A stretch of 64,000 nucleotides of DNA from Burkholderiales bacterium (GTDB lineage: Bacteria > Pseudomonadota > Gammaproteobacteria > Burkholderiales > SG8-41). The translations under genes were made by a program, and so were the position numbers. Where the stretch lies: the NCBI GenBank assembly GCA_020854035.1, contig JADZGE010000107.1, forward strand, positions 22,421 to 86,420, in the 5' to 3' direction. Positions 61,189-64,000 of the stretch are shown piece by piece. The notes under the pieces are model-generated. The model did not search any database and was not told the origin of the DNA. It saw nothing but the letters and a program-made list of their open reading frames with translations. Numbering within the stretch: the first letter of the stretch is position 1; every line of letters starts with the position of its first letter.

Positions 61189-64000
61189 ATGGCGGTCTGC
61201 GGCGCGGTAGCGGCGATGACATGGCGGCAGAAGATGCTGGCGGTCGCGGTGGCATCATGTTTTGCCGCGGATTTTTCGAGCGCCAACCCGACCGGCCCGA
61301 CGGTGGCGCGGGGGCGGGCGAGCTTCGTGACGCAGGGCAACGTCCTGACCGTGACGAACGCGCCCGGCACCGTGATCAACTGGCAGAGCTTCTCCATCCC
61401 GAGCCAGGACATCACGCGGTTCATGCAGCAGTCCGCGGCGAGCGCCGTTCTGAACCGGGTAATGAGCGGCAACCCGTCGACGATACTGGGGACCCTCCAG
61501 TCGAACGGCCGCGTCTACCTGATCAATCCCAGCGGCATCACCATCGGCCCGAGCGGGGTGATCGACGTCCAGGGCTTCGTCGCATCCACGCTCAATATCT
61601 CCGACGCCGACTTTATCGCGGGACGCCATCGCTTCGCTGAAACACCCGGCGCGGGCGCGGTCGTCAATGAGGGAAGAATCACCACCCCCTCGGGCGGTAC
61701 CGTCTACCTGCTCGGGCAGAACGTCGAGAACCATGGCGTCATCCGGACGCCGCGGGGCGAGATCGTGCTGGCGGCCGGCAGGAGTATCGAGCTCGTGGAT
61801 GCGCGGACGCCGGAGCTGCGCGTCGAGATCAAGGCACCGGAGAACGAAGCGTTGAACCTCGGGCAACTGATCGCCGAGGGCGGGAGGATAGGCATGTACG
61901 CGGGCCTCGTGCGGCACGGCGGAGTGGCGAACGCCAATACCGCGGTGGTCGGCGAGAACGGCAGGATCGTATTCAAGGCCGTCACGGACGTGACGCTGGA
62001 GAGTGGTAGCGTGACCAGCGCGAGCGGCCCCACGGCAGGCTCGGTAAAGGTCGCGGCGGAGACGGGCAAGGCGATCGTCGCCGGCGCAGTCGAAGCGAGA
62101 TCGAGCACAGGACGCGGCGGTGTGGTGGAAGTATCCGCATCGCGGGCGGTCAGCGTGGAGCCCTCGGGGCGTATCAGCGCGAGCGGTGCCGAGGGCGGCA
62201 GGATCACGCTCGCTTCGTCGGGCGACGCGGTGCGCGTTGCCGGGCCCGTGAGCGTGGACGGTTCCGCCGGTGGCGGGGGGCGCATCGAGATCCGCGCGGC
62301 GACACGCGCGGTGGTTGCCGAGGGTGGACGCGTCTCGAGCGCGGGTGCACTGCTGGGCGGTACGATCGATCTCCGGGCGGCGGCGGACGTCGTGGTGGAG
62401 GCCGGAGGCACGGTGCACGCCGACGGTCGGAGCGGCGGCGCCGTCACCGTGAAGTCGGCGGCCGGCCCGGCCATACTCGACGGCACGATCACGGTGGAAG
62501 GATCCTCGGGCGCGGGGGGCGTAATTGAAATCGACGCGCAGACTGATGTCATCGTCGGCAGCGCGGGCACCCTTGCGGCGCGCGGCGCGGCGGGCGGGTC
62601 AACCCGCGTGGAAGCGCGTCAGGGAACGCTCCTCGCGAGTGGCGCGATCGACGCCGCCGGCACGGATGGTCCCGGGGGACGGATCATGCTGCTCGCGCCG
62701 AAGGTCGGCCTCGTCGGGAATGGCAGGCTGAACGCCTCCGGCCGGACGGCAGGAGGGGTCGTTCTCGTCGGCGGCGATTTCCAGGGAGCGAACGCCGAGG
62801 TGCCCAATGCCGAGCGGACCTACGTCGGCCACGATGTGCTGATCGCCGCGGATGCAATCGATTCCGGCGACGGCGGCCGCGTCATCGTCTGGTCCGAGCA
62901 ACTCACCGGATTCTTCGGCAAGGTAACGGCACGAGGTGGCGCGCGCTCCGGCAACGGCGGCTTCGTCGAGATCTCGGGCAAGGAGCGCCTCGTGTTTCGC
63001 GGCGTGGTCGACCTCTCCGCGCCGGCGGGATCGGGGGGGAAACTGCTGCTCGACCCGCAGGACCTCGTGATCGAGGGGGGCACGAGCAACGCGGGCGGTA
63101 CCGACGCGACTGACAGCACGCTGCTCGGCACGGACGACAGCCCGGGACAGGTGCTCTTCGGCGAGAACTCCGGGGCTCTTACCACGATCACGGAGGTCGG
63201 GCTGGAAGCGATCGGCGCGGGGAGCGATGTGGAACTGCAGGCGGGGCACAGCATCACGACGAGCGGCTCGTTTTCGAGCGGGCTCACGTTCTCGCCGAAT
63301 ACGAACGTCACCTTCCGGACCCGCAATGACGCGGGCGACGACGCCGGTTCCCTGTTCGCCGCGGGGATCAATCTCGGCGCCGTGCCGATCACGCTGCAGG
63401 GCACTGGAACGCTCCTCATCAGCACCAACGACAGCGGAGCGGGTGCGGGCAGCGGCGGCAGCGGCGGCACGAACCCATCGATCCGGCTCGGCGGCATCAG
63501 TTCCGCTGGCGGCAGCGTGACGGTCGGCACCGGAGGCGGCACGGGCACGATCACGCTCACCGGCAACGTGGCGACGACAGCGGGCAGCAACGCCGGCGCC
63601 GTGACATTCTCCGGGCCGGCCGTGCTCGCGGCGAACGTGGTCGTCAATACCAACCATGGGAGCGGAGCCGACGGCAACGTGACCTTCGGCGGCACCGTCA
63701 ACGCGGATGCCGCGGGCAACAACCGCACGCTCACGTTGAACACGGGAGCGGCTTTGGCGACTCTCGCCGGTGCGGTAGGAGGGGCTGCATCGCTGGGTGG
63801 TCTCGCCACGACCGGCACGGCCGCGATCAACGGCGGTGCGGTGACGACGAGTGGCGCCCAGAACTATGGCGGTGCGGTGACGCTCGGCGCGGGGGCGACG
63901 GTGGTGGCGAGCACGGGGGGTAACGCGATCACGTTCGGTGGCACGGTGAACGGGGCCTCGGCGCTGACGGTTAACACCACCGGTGCGACGAGTTTCGGCG
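61189..64000 (+). CDS. Filamentous-haemagglutinin-like TpsA exoprotein, 3'-truncated
   Basis: The first 937 residues of a large secreted exoprotein are present; the frame is still open at the window end. The signal peptide ends near residue 32 (ASCFAADFSSA), followed by the TPS haemagglutination-activity domain starting NPTGPTVARGRAS with the landmark LINPSGITIGPSGVIDVQGF. A long right-handed beta-helix follows with repeated (G)GxIxxxA/V.. units and, from about residue 700, a Gly/Thr-rich repeat region (for example GTITLTGNVATTAGSNAGAVTFSG). ATG 61189 is chosen because GGGAG precedes it; in-frame ATGs at 61153 and 61129 would give an extended signal peptide. It is exported by the upstream TpsB. 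Adhesin or matrix function is inferred. Confidence 0.92.
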   Translation, partial: MAVCGAVAAMTWRQKMLAVAVASCFAADFSSANPTGPTVARGRASFVTQGNVLTVTNAPGTVINWQSFSIPSQDITRFMQQSAASAVLNRVMSGNPSTILGTLQSNGRVYLINPSGITIGPSGVIDVQGFVASTLNISDADFIAGRHRFAETPGAGAVVNEGRITTPSGGTVYLLGQNVENHGVIRTPRGEIVLAAGRSIELVDARTPELRVEIKAPENEALNLGQLIAEGGRIGMYAGLVRHGGVANANTAVVGENGRIVFKAVTDVTLESGSVTSASGPTAGSVKVAAETGKAIVAGAVEARSSTGRGGVVEVSASRAVSVEPSGRISASGAEGGRITLASSGDAVRVAGPVSVDGSAGGGGRIEIRAATRAVVAEGGRVSSAGALLGGTIDLRAAADVVVEAGGTVHADGRSGGAVTVKSAAGPAILDGTITVEGSSGAGGVIEIDAQTDVIVGSAGTLAARGAAGGSTRVEARQGTLLASGAIDAAGTDGPGGRIMLLAPKVGLVGNGRLNASGRTAGGVVLVGGDFQGANAEVPNAERTYVGHDVLIAADAIDSGDGGRVIVWSEQLTGFFGKVTARGGARSGNGGFVEISGKERLVFRGVVDLSAPAGSGGKLLLDPQDLVIEGGTSNAGGTDATDSTLLGTDDSPGQVLFGENSGALTTITEVGLEAIGAGSDVELQAGHSITTSGSFSSGLTFSPNTNVTFRTRNDAGDDAGSLFAAGINLGAVPITLQGTGTLLISTNDSGAGAGSGGSGGTNPSIRLGGISSAGGSVTVGTGGGTGTITLTGNVATTAGSNAGAVTFSGPAVLAANVVVNTNHGSGADGNVTFGGTVNADAAGNNRTLTLNTGAALATLAGAVGGAASLGGLATTGTAAINGGAVTTSGAQNYGGAVTLGAGATVVASTGGNAITFGGTVNGASALTVNTTGATSFG

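Overview
The window is GC-rich DNA that looks betaproteobacterial. It carries one edge of an XrtA-type exopolysaccharide/PEP-CTERM locus (TIGR03013-family sugar transferase, PrsK, PrsR, three PrsT-like TPR lipoproteins, two PEP-CTERM proteins). The exosortase itself is not in the window and is presumably upstream of base 1. No rRNA, tRNA, CRISPR array or insertion sequence was found.

Layout. 1-2081: two nucleotide-sugar genes (dehydrogenase, 5'-truncated; epimerase). 2095-7597: a small membrane protein read leftward, then the sugar transferase, prsK and prsR read rightward. 7655-19380: PEP-CTERM protein 1, prsT-A, a tiny RMF-like protein, prsT-B with a methyltransferase overlapping it by 4 bp, PEP-CTERM protein 2 and a single-module TPR-glycosyltransferase. 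19401-52513: about 33 kb entirely on the minus strand, transcribed in the order tolC, type I ABC exporter, HlyD adaptor, a 2358-residue four-module TPR-glycosyltransferase, a 5622-residue secreted giant (41 Calx-beta domains, 7 FG-GAP repeats, RTX repeats), a DUF4915/TIGR03032 protein and prsT-C. 52892-53116: a second RMF-like protein. 53168-59120: mostly housekeeping genes (NUDIX hydrolase, FemAB-like acetyltransferase, NAD synthetase, PII, Smr protein, thioredoxin reductase). 59305-64000: a two-partner secretion pair, with the exoprotein cut by the window end.

The most notable result is regulatory. Eight sigma-54 (-24/-12) promoters with exactly conserved spacing (TGG-N10-TGC core) precede the small membrane protein, the sugar transferase, both PEP-CTERM genes, prsT-A, prsT-C and both RMF-like genes. 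Five copies of a 17-bp TGT-N11-ACA motif lie upstream of three of these promoter regions. With prsK/prsR in the same window, this reads as a PrsR/RpoN regulon. It appears to include two small proteins whose residue layout matches ribosome modulation factor, which would link ribosome hibernation to matrix or floc formation.

The second candidate system is the minus-strand block: a giant type I-secreted adhesin with its own exporter and, inside the same gene string, a four-catalytic-module TPR-glycosyltransferase that may modify it. The Calx-beta array has a hidden seven-domain (about 2.44 kb) higher-order repeat. All functional links are inferred from sequence and gene order.
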